Shown: in pieces, positions 25,840-38,746 of the stretch
How positions within the stretch are numbered: the stretch's first letter is position 1
Layout: every line of letters begins with the position of its first letter
Origin: Cannabis sativa
Taxonomy: Eukaryota > Streptophyta > Magnoliopsida > Rosales > Cannabaceae
Assembly: GCF_029168945.1 (NCBI RefSeq)
Contig: NC_083602.1
Location: 47,367,442 to 47,431,441, forward strand
DNA: 64,000 nucleotides
Direction: 5' to 3'
Position numbers and translations under genes: made by a program
Notes under the pieces: model-generated
Told to the model about the DNA's origin: nothing
The model's input: only the letters and a program-made list of their open reading frames with translations
Database searches by the model: none

Positions 25840-26560
25840 GAATCCAACGATGCTCCGATTAGCGAGAGTCAAAGTAATCTTATTTATTCAATCTTCTTGT
25901 TTCATATTGTAAAACACTAGTCTAAGGTGTCATCAATTGATGAACAGCTAGATGTTGCATATACAATATTTATCTTTCGAGATCTAACACTATTATGTTA
26001 GTCTAATGGTGAAAATCCATAAGGGATTTATCTCATTAGAAAAACAAATCAAGTTAGACCAACAATGAAGATTCGAAATTAAACTACAATTTAATAACAG
26101 AAAATAACATGGTTCAATACAAATTCATACACAATTCAGAAATTATTAAGCACATAGCAAGTAGGAATGACAAGTGAAAATACTAAAACATACAATCCTA
26201 AATAATTTCCAAGGTTTTCAACAAACTGATATCAGTGTCCCGTTTAGGCGAGAGTCAAAGCTACCATTCATTGAATAGAGTTGTCAGCTCATCTAAAATG
26301 TCAAACATTCTAGCAACCTTTTATTCGATCAAGAAGTGAATCCGCGTTGTCTCGTTTAGGCGAGAGTCAAGGCTATTCTATCTTATGAGCTTCCACCATT
26401 GTTTCATATTCTTGCAAGTCTTATACAGTCGCCACCATTAGGGTGAGCATGAACTATATAAAAAACTTACAAGATTACTTATCTTTCGAGATTAAACGGT
26501 GCTAACTTGCTAATGAACGTTCCTCCATTAGGGAGGACTACTCACTAAAACAATAGCTAT
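25840..26560 (-). repeat. Dispersed short hairpins with TTAG-type loops inside the Copia element
   Basis: Five or more short inverted repeats share a loop like ATTAG or TTTAGG. They are TCCGATTAGCGAGA (about 25854), TCCCGTTTAGGCGAGA (about 26240), TCTCGTTTAGGCGAGA (about 26353), CACCATTAGGGTG (about 26433) and TCCTCCATTAGGGAGGA (about 26521). The first three are followed by GTCAAAG or GTCAAGG. TATCTTTCGAGAT occurs twice (about 25970 and 26478). The last four are spaced about 80-110 bp. The region lies upstream of integrase in element orientation and has no long open frame. Confidence 0.6.
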
Positions 26561-26569
26561 GCAAAACCA

Positions 26570-29127
26570 ACAATGGAGATCGAATACCCTTATAATAATA
26601 AAGCTCATTATTTAATGAAGGGTTGTTTTTTCTTCTAACATTTATTTTAATCCATTTATTTTGAATATATATTTATTTAATTAAAATTTCCAATTTAGAA
26701 TGAAAAATTCCAAATATAAATTTTAATTTAATATTTATAAATTATACTTAGATGGATAAATAACGTTAATTATTTCCATCTTAGTAATAATTTTCATAAA
26801 TATTTAGAAAATTATTCAATTTAAGTTGTTTCAAAATTAATTTATATTAATTTACAACTCAAATTTAAGTTTGTTTAAATATATATTGCATTTCGAAAAT
26901 GCTTTAAAATAAAATAAAATAAATCCTGGAAAATTACTCTAATTTTATGTTGGCCCAAAATTAATAAAAATTAATTTTCAACAAAAAATATAATTTCCGT
27001 ATTTAATTAAATATCTAGGAAAAATTTCAAATATTTAAGTATCATGATTAAAAAATCAACTTAAATATTAATTTTCTATTTAATTAAATACACTAGAAAA
27101 ATACTTCAAGCAAAACAGATAATAACTATCCAGACTTTCATAGACTAATTAATCCAATTTGTAATTATAATATATTTTAGTTCATTTATTTTAATTAATC
27201 ATTAAATGAAAAAATCAATGATTTAAGTTGGTCCAAAATTAAATAAATAATTTTCAACTTTAATCTATTTTTCAAATAAAATTCAAAATTTCTGCATTAA
27301 AGAAATGTAATTTCAAAATTTTGGGAAATGATTAATAAAATAAAATAAAATATATTTTGAAAATTATTCAAACTTAAGTTATTCTGAAATAATATTCCAA
27401 ACTTAAAATAATTTTCAACTTTAATTAAATAACATGAAAATAACAATATCTAAGTATCATGATGAAAATCAACTTGGATATTGAAATTTTCAATTTAATT
27501 AAATGTATTAAATTCAAGAAATAAATAATTAAGTAAAGAGGAAACTTAATTATTAATTCTAGTTTAATACTAGGAAAATATACTAAACTTAGATCGTGCC
27601 AAAATTAAGTAGGAAACAATTAATTTTACAATCAATGATATTTCCTTATTTAATATTAGAAATAATAACTAGTACTAGAAATAACTATCTAGAATATATC
27701 ATTGACTAAGTGTTTTTCTAAAATTAACTTTAAAATATTACATGAAAAATAAATTTCATATATTTTAAAAGTTAATTATGTTGCTAATTCAATTTTAATT
27801 AGGTTAGACTAATATAATTAACCTAATACAATTATTTAAATAAGGCAAATGGGCCTTCACAATTGGGGTAGTTCATGTGAGGGGGAGCTGGGTTCAGTAT
27901 GTGGTACCCACTTCTATGGCCCCCAACTCTCACACAAGGCCCAAAAGAGAGGAATTTAACCTTAAAATAAACAATTGTTATTCATTGAATAAGCCCTAAA
28001 TAAATTTCCTTATGTCAAAATTTATTTTAGCAACCTAGTCCATTTACTTAGTAAAAACTTAAATGGGCTTCCTATATGCATCTAAGCCCAAAAGCAAACA
28101 TATAGGCTCACACAGGTCAAATGATTTAGATGGGCCCTATCATGTTACTAGGTTTACACAGATGAAAGAAGTACAAAATTTACCTGTTACAAATTATTTA
28201 TAAGATCTATCGTCAATTGAACTATGATTAAAATCAGATCATTGGATCTGTCAACAAGTTAATCATTGCAATTTAGATCAGATAAATAATAGGTTTGTTA
28301 AAAAGAGTTTTTGAATAAACAATATAAATAAACAAACATTGTCCATGTAACAGATGTGAAAATAAGATATTAATATAATTAAATTATTATTCTTAAACTA
28401 ACCAAATAAAGGAAACTAATTTTAAAATATCTAGGTTTATTTGAATCAAATTAAATATCTAATAAGATCAATGATTTGAAAGGAAAGAATCTTCAATATC
28501 ACTTTCAGATCTTATAATATAATAAAATAAACCAATTTTAAAATAGATTTGGTTAGATAATTATTATTTTAGAAATAAAATAATAAATGAATAATAATTA
28601 CCATAATTATATGTCAAAATATCTCAAATTAAGCAATATTCAAACCTCTACAAAAATATCTATGTTATTTAAATATTTAAGATATGATTTATAAATTTCT
28701 AATAAGGAAAAAATGATATATATATAGAAAAAATATCATTTTTAAACTTATAATTTATAAATAATTAAATATTTAACAAAATAACAAATTTTTGAATTTG
28801 AAAAATATTATGGTAAGTATATCTATAAAAATATCTATGTTAATTTCAAATTTATTAATTATTTAATTTGCCATATAAGATAATTCTAATATAATATTTT
28901 AAATAAAAAGACATAGTTATCTTTTAATTTAAAATATCTTAAATATCAAAATATCTAATCTTATAATTAAATAACAAATAAATATTAAAGAAGTTAACAA
29001 AATTTGAAATCTGACCATAATAGGAAATATTTAAAATTGGAAAGATTCCAAAATAGAAATATTTAAAAATTCGAAAAATTCCAAATTGAAAATATTTAAA
29101 ATTGGAAACATTTTAATTTAGAAATAT
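26570..29127. other. AT-rich non-coding interior of the Copia element
   Basis: About 2.5 kb of very AT-rich sequence with no open frame above 60 codons lies where gag and protease would normally be. A short less AT-rich interval near 27840-27950 contains GGGGGAGCTGGGTTCAG. I recognise no gag zinc knuckle, protease or foreign gene here. Confidence 0.7.
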
Positions 29128-29698
29128 TTAAAAAAGGAAAAATAAATTTTTGGGAAACAAACCCATGAAAAAATTGGATTTTTGGGAAAAATCCCAAAAA
29201 TCGCAATTTTGGGTTTTTGCTGCGAGTAGGCTGCAACTGCAGCCAAAATAGGTTGCATGACACCCAAAACGCACGCGGAGCAAGTGGTGAGCAGCCCTAT
29301 CTACCGAGAAATCTCGGCGGGCTGCTGGGATCCTCGGCGAGACGCACGGGCGTGCTGCAGGGTCCTCTAGGCTAGTCACACACGCGGAAAGGGAAGGTGT
29401 CCGAGGGTCTGGTGCGCATGAGCACCACCCTCGACACCATGAAATCCCGATTTTCAAAAATTCATATCTTTTTTTATTTTTATCGGAATCGAGTTCCGTA
29501 AAATGAAAATTGCTTAATTTTTCACAAGGAATCCAAATAAAATATTTTCAAAAATTGAAAAAATATATTTCATGGAAAAATTTCGTACAACATTAACATT
29601 CATCACATAAACACATAAACCAACATGAAACCATCCATATCAACACAAAAACATGCAAATCATCGTTTTAATTCATATTACATGAAAGTAAATCATTA
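29128..29698. other. Leader of the Copia element with a GC-rich island
   Basis: About 29210-29430 is a GC-rich island (CTCGGCGGGCTGC and similar words) in otherwise AT-rich leader DNA, just downstream of the primer-binding site. A 109-codon minus-strand open frame spans it, but its product (many Cys, Arg and Ser; ends KNLFFLF) resembles no gag and has no domain I know. I treat it as untranslated leader. Confidence 0.45.
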
Positions 29699-29715
29699 CC
29701 ATGGCTCTGATACCA
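29699..29715 (-). other. Primer-binding site for initiator Met-tRNA
   Basis: The minus strand reads TGGTATCAGAGCCATGG, complementary to the 3' end of plant initiator Met-tRNA. It lies two bases inside the 5' LTR and fixes the element's orientation. Confidence 0.93.
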
Positions 29716-29717
29716 GT

Positions 29718-31627
29718 TGTTGGAAATTATTTTACCAGGATCTAGATTTACTAACAAGTATGTTGGATTAACAACCTAATATGAATTCTAAAACAATGAA
29801 AATAAACACATATAAAGTTAGAAAACCGTACAGTGGGTGCAGCGGAATAATATGACTCCTTCCGTTCAGATTTCTAGCCCTTGATTCCTTTCTGTAGCAG
29901 AGCATCACCAAGATCCGAACCTGGATCTTCTTTTCTCCTTCTTTGATGCAGAATTTCCATAGTCTTACATACTATGATTGAGATACCACTTGATGTGTGT
30001 GGGCACTACTCATCTCACAAGGAGTTCGAAATTTTCTCTCTTTTTCTCTCTTGAATTTCGTGGCTTATCATCCATACAAGAGAAGATAACAAGGTTGCTT
30101 TATATAGGGAAAAGGGAGAGCACAACTTTCCAAATAAACAGTTTCCTTAATTACTGTGTAATTGATTAACTGCCTTATTTAGTGTGATCCACCACTTTCC
30201 TATTATTGCTAGGCTTTGATTAGAAATTACATGGCAATTAAAATTGAAAATAATAATTGGGAAACTCAAACCATGTGGCCGGCCATAGGGGGAAATGGGC
30301 CTCACTTGGATTTTGCAGTTTCCTCAATTTTATTTCTATTTCTCCAAAAATGCCATTTTTCAAATTCTAATCATTTAAATGCCAAAACTAATTATTGAAT
30401 AACTAAAATAGATTATTAAATAATATTGTCATTTAAAATAATTATTAATTAGACATACAAAGTCTATTAATTAATAATTAAACCTAGAAACCCTTTTCTT
30501 TACGATTTCATCCTTAAACTGTGAGAATTCATAAAGTAGACATAGTCTAACTTTTAGAATTATAATTGATTAATTAAAATCAATTAACTGAGTCTTACAA
30601 GCAGTATGGTCTCAACTAGTATGGGGACCATGGGTCTATATAACCAAGCTTCCAATAAGTCGAACCGAATTTACCAAGTAAATTCCCTAACTTATTAATT
30701 CCTCATTGAATCCACACTTAGAACTTGGAATTGCACTCTCAGTCATATAGAAACGCTCTATATGTTCCATGATATAGACACGTCATCAGTTATCCATTGT
30801 TATAACTCTAATGTGATCAATGATCCTCTATATAGATGATCTACATTGAACAGGCACTACTGTTACCGCTACACCTTCAATGTATTTTATCCTTAAAACA
30901 CTTAACCCTGTACAAATGATATTTCACCTAAGTGAAATGAGATCTCCACCATTTATCTTCGTTTGGTTAAGCTCGAAGGAAATCATCCTTTACTTCTATT
31001 TGCCAAATAAAAGCTATAGATTCCATATTTATGTTAGCGCTCCCACTCAATTGCCCTACCGTGTTCCCAAAATGTATGTATTGCACTGACCAAAAATTAT
31101 GCTTAACTAACAAATCAAAAAACACGAATAACACTCTTGAGATTAAGCCTAACCATATCAGGTTTTCGATCATGTGATCTAGGATCAACTTAGTGATATT
31201 GAATTGAATAGATATTACGGTAAATTTTAACATATCTAATCAAAGTTCAATATCGGTCCCTTCCGATGTATACTCCATACATCCGATATTGGTAAACTTT
31301 GCCAATGTCCTGGAAAGGACATAACACTTTTCCAAGGTGTAAGAATACCTATCGCTGATTATACCATGTCAGTCTAAATCCAGTGTTCTGACAAATCAGG
31401 GAATAAACTTTTGAACATATAATTAAGATTATATTCCACTGTGCTGACAACATTATAATCTTATCAAATTCATATGTTCTGGACATAAAAAGAATTCATA
31501 CATTATATACATATAATCATGAAATAAATCATGTGAACCATGCAACATAAAATGTTATTTCTGATCTTTATTAATAAGTAAATCTGATTATATGAAATGA
31601 GTTTTATTTAGGGCATAAAACCCAACA
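29718..31627 (-). repeat. 5' LTR of the Copia element
   Basis: This is a second copy of the 1910-bp LTR, next to the primer-binding site and so the transcription-initiating LTR. It differs from the 3' LTR by scattered substitutions (about 47 by eye), with identical length. Confidence 0.95.
30098..30107 (-). promoter_or_regulatory. TATA box in the 5' LTR
   Basis: The same TATATAAAG element lies at the same place in the upstream LTR. It would set the start of the genomic transcript roughly 30 bp to its left, leaving about 350 bp of R-U5 before the primer-binding site. Confidence 0.65.
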
Positions 31628-31632
31628 CACAG
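31628..31632. repeat. Target-site duplication CACAG, right of the Copia element
   Basis: This is an exact copy of 21599-21603. Confidence 0.95.
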
Positions 31633-32299
31633 ACCTAGCCTCAGACCCAAACTGAGACTGGAACTCGGGCCAGGACACTGTCGTGTACCCAGACCGGAAC
31701 TGAGACCCGGACCTAGACCTAAATAAAGGACCCGATCCCAAACACAGACTTGGACCTAGATAGGGATTCAGATACGAAACTTGACTCGGACCAAGACGCA
31801 GACTTGGATCGGAATGTTGGACCTAGATCTCGACCGAGATCCTGACCCAAACCCAAACTTGGACCTGCACTCGGGACCCGAACTTGGACCTGGACCCGAA
31901 CCTAGACCCAGATCTGGGTCCAGACCTGGACACAAACCCGGACACAGACTCCCACCCGAACTCAAACACCCACACCTAAAATCGGACAAAAAGCTAGATT
32001 CGGACCCGAACCCAACTCGAACCCAGACCAGGATCAGAACCAAGGACTTAGACCCAGAAATGAATCCAAACTCAGATCGGGATTTGAACTTGGGACTTGG
32101 ACCCAACCTAGACCAAGACCAGGGACGCGAACCCACACCCGGAGCCTGATTCTGACCTAGACTGTAATCATGACCTGAACCCAAACTCATGCCAAGACTC
32201 AAACTCCGACCCGAACTCAAACCCAAACTCGAACTCTAAATCGTAAATGGAACTAGAACCGAACTAGGACTAGGACCAGGACCAGGACCTAAACCAAAC

Positions 32300-33800
32300 C
32301 TGAACCTAGATCAAAACCCAGACAAAGACCTAAACCCAAACCGAGACTAGGACTCAAACCCAAACCTATACCGGGGCCCAAACCCACACAATGACCTGGA
32401 CCTGGACCAAGAATAAGGATAGGGACATGGGAAACAGAACTAGGACCGAGACCTAGTACCCGACCCAGACCCGAACTTGAACCTAGGACCCAGCTCGTGA
32501 CCCGGCACAAGAAATGGAACTAGACGGGGACCCGAGATTGGGATCCAGATCTGGACCCAGGGCTTGGACAAAACCCGTAGTCGGTGTTTGGATTTGGGAC
32601 CTAGCCCTGGACCCGAACCCTGAGAAAGACCCGAACCCACACCATAAAGTGGATCCGATCCCGAACCCTGTGACCCAAAATTGGAACGAAAACTGGAAGT
32701 TTACCGAGACTTGAACTAGGACTTGGACTTGGCATCATAACTGAAATTGGACCTAGATATAGAACCTTAACTGGACCAGGACCCGGACTCCAAATCCGAC
32801 CTAGACCCGAATTGGGAGCCGGACCCGGATCCCAACCCAAACCTGGACTCAGGACTAAAACCCGAACAAGAACTCAGACCTAAACGTGGAACCAGACTAG
32901 GAACACAGAACCAGGGTTGGGACATAGAACCGCACGCCCTTCTCGATCCCGAACCCAAACTCAGAAATGGGACTTGGGACCTGAACCAGGAGCAGACCGA
33001 GACCGTGAAAGTGATCCAAATCTTGACTCGGGATTTGAGTAATGAGGCCTTTAACAGACCAGTAGTCGGTGTCTAGATATGGGACTCAGACTAGGACCAC
33101 AACCCAGACAAAAAACCAAACCCGAACCTAGACCTAGACCTGGGACAAAAAATTAGAACCTGAACAAGAATCGCCGAACCAGGACCCTTGAACAAGACTA
33201 GGACCGTGACTAGGACACGGACCCAAACCTAGAGCCGAACAAAGGCCTAGCCTCAGACCCAAACTGAGACTGGGACTTGTGCCCGGACACGGTCGTGTAC
33301 CAAGACCAGAACTGAGACCCGGACCTGGACCTAAATTTGAGACCCCATCCCACACACAGACTTGGACCTAGATAGAAATCCGGATACAAACCTGGACTCA
33401 GACGAAGACCCAGATTGGGATCGAAATGCTGGACCTAGATCTGGACCAAGATCCTGACCCAGACCCAAACTTGGACCCGCACTCGGGACCCGAACCTAGA
33501 CCCAGATCGGGGTCCAGACCTGGACCCAAACTCGGACACAGACTCGGACCCGAACTCAAACACCCACACCTAGAATCAGACCCAAAGCTAGACCCGAACA
33601 CTGACCCAGACTCGAACCCAGAGCAGGATCAGAACCAAGGACTTAGACCCAGAAATGAATCCAGACTCAGATCGGGATTGGAACTTGGGACATGAACCCA
33701 ACCTAGACCAAGACCGAGGACGCGAACCCACACCCGGAGCCTGATCTTGACCTAGACTGAAATCATACCCGAACCCAAACTCAGACCAGGACTCGAACTC
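32300..33800 (+). repeat. Amplified satellite block c (copy 2)
   Basis: This is the partner of about 8800-10300, with at least six private variants in the same order at a constant offset. It lies just right of the Copia insertion. Confidence 0.75.
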
Positions 33801-36800
33801 CGACCCGAACTCAAACCCAAACTCGAACTTAGAATCGCAAATTGAACTAGAACCGAACTAGGACTAGGACCCAGACCAGGATCTAAACCCAAACCCGAAC
33901 CCAGATCAAAACCCAAACAGAGACCTAAACTGGAACCGAGACTAGGACTCGAATTCGAACCTAGACCGCGACCCAAACCCACACAATAATCGGGACCTGG
34001 CCCCAAAATCAGGATAGGGACCTGGGAAACAGAACTAGGACCGGGAGCTAGTACCCGACCCAGACCCGAATTTGAACCTAGGACCCAGCTCGTGACCCGG
34101 CATCAGAAATTGAACCAGGCTAGCACCCGAGATCGGGATCCGGATCTGGACGCAGGGCTTTTACAAAACCCGTAGTCGGTGTGTCGATTTGGGACCCAAC
34201 CCCGGACCCGAACCTTGACAAGGACCCAAACCCACCCAGACCTTAACCCAGACCGAAACCCAAAAGTGGACCCGAACTTGTACCCTGTGAACCAAAATTG
34301 GAACCAAAATCGGAAGTTGACCGGGACTTGAACTAGGACTTGGACTTAAAATCATAACTGAAATTGGACCTAAATCCAGAACCGTAACTGGACCAGGTCG
34401 CAGACTCAAAATCTGACCTAGACCCGAATTGGGAACCGGATCCAGATCCTAACCCAAACCTGGACTCGAGACCCAAACCCAAACTTGAACTTAAACCCTA
34501 ACACGGAGCAAAACTAGGGACATAGAACAAGGGTCGAGACCTAGCACCGCACCCCAGTCTCGATCCCGTTCCCAAACTCAGAAATGGGACCTGGGACCTA
34601 AACCAGAACCAGACCGAGACTCGTGATAGTGATCCAGACCTTCACTCTGGATTCGGGTAACGGGGCCTGGAACAAACCAGTAGGTGGTGTCTAGATCTGG
34701 GACTCAGACTAGTACCACAACCCAGACGAAGAAGTAAACCCCAACCCAGACCTAGACTTGGGACCCAAAATTAGAACCTGAATAAGAATCGTCGAACAGG
34801 GACCCTAGAACAAGACAAGGACCGTGACCAGGACCCGGACCCAGACCTAGCCTCAGACCCAAACTGAGACTGGAACTCGGGCCCGGACAAGGTCGTGTAC
34901 CCAAACCGAAACGCAGACCCAGACCTGGACCTAAATCTTGGACCCGATCCCAAACACAGACTTTTACCTAGATAGGGATCCGGAAACGAAACTGGACTCG
35001 GAGAAATACGTAGACTGGGATCGAAATGCTGGACCTAGATCTGGACCGAGATCCTGACCCAGATCCAGACTTGGACCCGCACTTCGAACCCGAACTTGCA
35101 CCTGGACACAAACCTAGACCTAGATCGGGGTCCAGACCTGGACACAAACCCGGATAAAGACTCGGACCCAAACTCAAACACCCACACCTAAAATCAAACT
35201 GAAAGCTAGACCTGACCCGGACCCAACTCGAACATAGACCAGGATCAGAACCAAGGACTTAGACCCAGAACTTAATCCAGACTCAGATCGGGATTGGAAC
35301 TTTGGACTCGGACCCAACCTAGACCAAGACCCAGGACGCGAACCCACACCCGGAGCCTGATCTGGACCTAGACTGAAATCAGGACCTGAACCCAAACTCA
35401 GACCAGGACTGGAACTCCGACCCGAACTGAAACCAAAACTCGAACTCAGAATCGCAAATGGAACTAGAACCGAACTAGGACTAGGACAGGGACAAGGACC
35501 TAAACCCAAACCCGAACCTAGATCAAAACCCAGACAGAGACTTAAACCCAAAACGACAATAAGACTCGAACCCGAACCTAGACTGGAACCCAAACCAACA
35601 CAATAACCGGGACCAGGACCCAGACCCAGAATCAGGATAGACACCTGGGAAACAGAACTAGGATAGGGACCTAGTACCCAACCAAAACCCGAACTTGAAC
35701 CTAGGACCCAGCTCGTGACCCGGCACCAGAAATGGAACTAGACTGGAACCCGAGATTGGGATCCGGATCTGGACCCAGGGCTTGGACAAAACCCGTTGTG
35801 GATGTCTCGATTTATGATCCAGCCTTGGACCCGAATCCTGACAAGGACCCGAACCTACACCCAGACATGAACCCAGTCCCAAACCCAAAAGTGGACCCGA
35901 ACCCGTACCCTATGACCCATAATTGGAACCAAAACTGGAAGTGGACCGGGATGGGAACTAGGACTTGGACTTGGAATCATAATTGAAATTGGAACTAGAT
36001 CCAGAACCGTAACCAGACCAGGACCCAAACTCCAAATCAGAGCTAAACCCATATTGGGAGCCGGACCCGGATCCCCACCCAAACCTCGACTCGGGACCCG
36101 AACCCAAACCTGAACTCAGACCTAAACATGGAACCAGACTAGGGACACAGAACAAGGGTCGGGACCTAGAACCGCACCCCAGTCTCGATCCCGAACCCAA
36201 ACTCAAAAATGGGACCTCGGACGTGAACCAGAACCAGACCGAGACCCGTGACAGTGATCCAGATCTTGACTAGGGATTTGGGTAACGGGGCCTTGAATAG
36301 ACCAGTAGTGGGTGTTGATCTGGATACGCAACTGGACTCACACCAAGACCCAGACTGGGATCGAAATGCTGGACCTAGATCTGGACCGAGACACTGACCC
36401 ACACCAAAACTTTGACCCGCACTCGGGATCCGAACTTGGAACTTGACAAGAGCCTAGACCCAGATCGGGGTCTAGACCTAGACACAAACCCGGACACAGA
36501 CTTGGACCCGAACTCTAACTCCCACACCTAGAATAGGACAAAAAGGTAGACCCGGACTTAGAGCCAACTCGAACCCAGACCAGGATCAGAACCAAGGACT
36601 TAGACCCAGAACCGAATCCAGACTCAGATCGGGATTGGAACTTGGGACTCGGACCCAACCTAGACCAAGACCCAGGACGCGAACCCACACCCGGAGCTGG
36701 ACTCAAACTCCGACCCGAACTCAAACCCAAACTCAAACTTAGAATCGCAAATGGAACTAGAACCGAACTAGGACTAGGACAAGGACTAGGACCAAACCCC

Positions 36801-37194
36801 AAACCCGAACCAAGATCAAAACCCAGACAGAGACCTAAACCCGAAACGACACTAAGACTCGAACTCGAACCTAGACCGGGACCCAAACCCACACAATAAC
36901 CAGGACCTAGACCCATAATCAGGATAGAGACCTTGGAAACAAAACCAGGACCGGGAGCTAGTACCCGACTCAGACCTGACTTCAACCTAGGACCCAGCTC
37001 GTGACCCGGCACAAGAAATGGAACCAGACTAGGACCCGAGATTGGGATTCGATTCTGGACCCAGGGCTTGGACAAAACCCGTAGTCAGTGTTTGGATTTA
37101 TGACCCAGCCTTGGACCCAAACCCTGAAAAGGACCCAAACCCACACCAGGACCTGAACCCACTCCCAAACCCAAAAGTGGACCTGAACCCGTAC

Positions 37195-37202
37195 CCTGTG
37201 AC
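37195..37202. repeat. 8-bp target-site duplication, left of the hAT element
   Basis: CCTGTGAC precedes the element and CCTGTGAT follows it (41470-41477): 7 of 8 bases match. Removing the element plus one copy restores the satellite word CCCTGTGACCCAAAATTGG. Eight bases is the hAT footprint. Confidence 0.9.
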
Positions 37203-37370
37203 TAGTGTTGCACATAAACACCACGGGGGCGAGGACCCACAGGGATCCGCCCCTTATGGGGCGGGGATTCCCCGACTTAGCGGGGATCGGATGCGGAGAC
37301 GGGGTTGATTTTACGTACCCGAGTCGGAGGCGGAGCGAGGTCGGGGAAAGTACTATCCGCCCCGATTTAT
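37203..37370 (+). repeat. Left TIR and GC-rich subterminal region of the hAT element
   Basis: The TIR TAGTGTTGCACAT is followed by a run of CGGGGGCGAGG, GGGGCGGGGATTCCCCG and AGCGGGGATCGG words. CCGCCCCTTATGGGGCGG is a perfect hairpin with a TTAT loop. Similar words appear inverted at the right end. In other hAT elements such repeats are transposase-binding sites, and that role here is inference. Confidence 0.8.
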
Positions 37371-38746
37371 CCCTGATTATATATTAATACATATAAATTA
37401 TAATAGTTAATTACTTATAATAAATATATACCTTGGACTTTTCTTCTTCTCAATCTATGTCATTTCATATTCATTGATTAATTACATTTACAATTATATA
37501 TGACATTTATATGGTTTACGGTTTACCCTTTTTTTTTGTAATCATATCAATTTGATTTTAAAAATCTTGCTGATTGATTGGTGATTGGTATTGTAAATTG
37601 CAAATGAATATAAAAACTAAAAAGTCACCTCAGTAACCTTACCCCACCCTCACCCACCGACTATTATATATTAATAGTAATTGATATTAAATTACAATTG
37701 ATTGGTGATTGGTGATTTGAGAGGCTAATAATAGTAATTGATATTAAATTTCATAAATTATATGTTATTAATTTAAAAAGATTTTATTGAATATTATATA
37801 TTAATAGTATTTATGCATACAAAGTAGAGTATATAGTATATACATACAAGTAGATATCTTATATATTGTTTTCACTTTTTCAGTTTCTCTTACAGTCTAA
37901 ACTAAAATTCCTCTCGCATAGATTGAGGTTGTGGTGTGTGTGATACTGATAGTGGCTCTGAAATGGAAGGAAATATGATGTTAGTAGTACTCTACTTTAC
38001 TTTTAGTAGAATATTTTTTTTTGAATAATATTCTGAAACTGATTTTTTTTATTATTATTATTAATATCATTCATTCTTTTTTTTTTGGTAGCAATTTTTT
38101 TTGTCTTGTATGTGTACTATATATATATTTATTAAAATTTGAGGTAAATTTTATATATTAAAATTTGAGGTAAATTTTATATTGTACATATATATATTTA
38201 TTAGGATTTGAAATATTTACCTTGTATGTAAATTGATATGTGATATATGTATAATTCTGCATAATTGATGAATGTACATAAATTTATATCTACATACACG
38301 ATTCACATGAATATAAAGATAGATTATAATAGTAGAACAAAATATTATTTTGTATTTTATTCTTAATAAGATGTATGGAATGTATATAAGTATATGTTGT
38401 AACTGTTTTCTTGTATCGACTTTTGCATGTTTATATTTTTGTGTCTTACATATGTTATTTATGTTTATATCTACATGTAAAGTTGTAATTCTTGTGAATC
38501 TTGCGGTATATTATATATATATATTAGATTTTGTATTTAAATACGTGTATCATATTATATATAATAAAATAAGTTTATGTATTACATATATTTTTTTATG
38601 TTTTATTATTTTATGTTATTCTATTTTAAACATTATAAATTTATAAGTCCATAACTGTTTTTTTTTTTTGTACTTTAAAATAATTTTTGCATTTTATCAT
38701 GTGTATATTGACCTTTTACATGTCTATTATTATATGTAGTGGAACT
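37371..38746 (+). other. AT-rich non-coding 5' region of the hAT element
   Basis: About 1.4 kb of AT-rich DNA precedes the transposase start and presumably holds promoter and 5' UTR, perhaps with an intron. It contains a 26-bp exact tandem duplication (38131-38156 and 38157-38182). It also has a repeated AATAGTAATTGATATTAAAT near 37671 and 37728, and a stretch of T and ATAT runs. A 98-codon open frame at 38350-38646 is AT-driven, hydrophobic and unrecognised. I could not place a convincing TATA box. Confidence 0.55.

Larger units (their letters stand above)
21604..31627 (-). mobile_element. Complete but coding-dead Ty1/Copia-type LTR retrotransposon, 10,024 bp
   Basis: Two direct repeats of 1910 bp (21604-23513 and 29718-31627) flank a 6204-bp interior and carry matching CACAG target duplications. 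The TG...CA-type ends are TGTTGG and CCAACA. A primer-binding site complementary to initiator Met-tRNA lies on the minus strand next to the right LTR, and a purine tract lies next to the left LTR, so the element reads right to left. Remnants of integrase, then reverse transcriptase, then RNase H follow in that order. Integrase before RT is the Copia order and excludes Gypsy. No gag was recognised and pol is full of stops. By eye the two LTRs differ at about 47 positions (about 2.5%) without net length change, so the insertion is fairly recent. Confidence 0.95.
31628..37202 (+). repeat. RRACYY-hexamer satellite, block 3
   Basis: The array resumes at CACAGACCTAGCC, exactly where the Copia element interrupted it. 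Anchor copies lie at about 32241, 33835, 35452 and 36745. The spacings 1594 and 1617 bp are full units. A deletion junction near 36315 joins GTAGTGGGTGTT to GATCTGGATACG. No genes are seen. Confidence 0.95.

Noticed and set aside
29128..29457. 109-codon minus-strand frame after the Copia primer-binding site as a possible gag
   Set aside because: It has no capsid or zinc-knuckle signature. It spans a GC-rich island and changes character at its edges.
38350..38646. 98-codon plus-strand frame in the hAT 5' region, Cys/Phe/Tyr/Ile-rich
   Set aside because: It lies in very AT-rich, T-rich DNA that biases toward hydrophobic codons. It has no domain, and it lies upstream of the transposase where UTR is expected.
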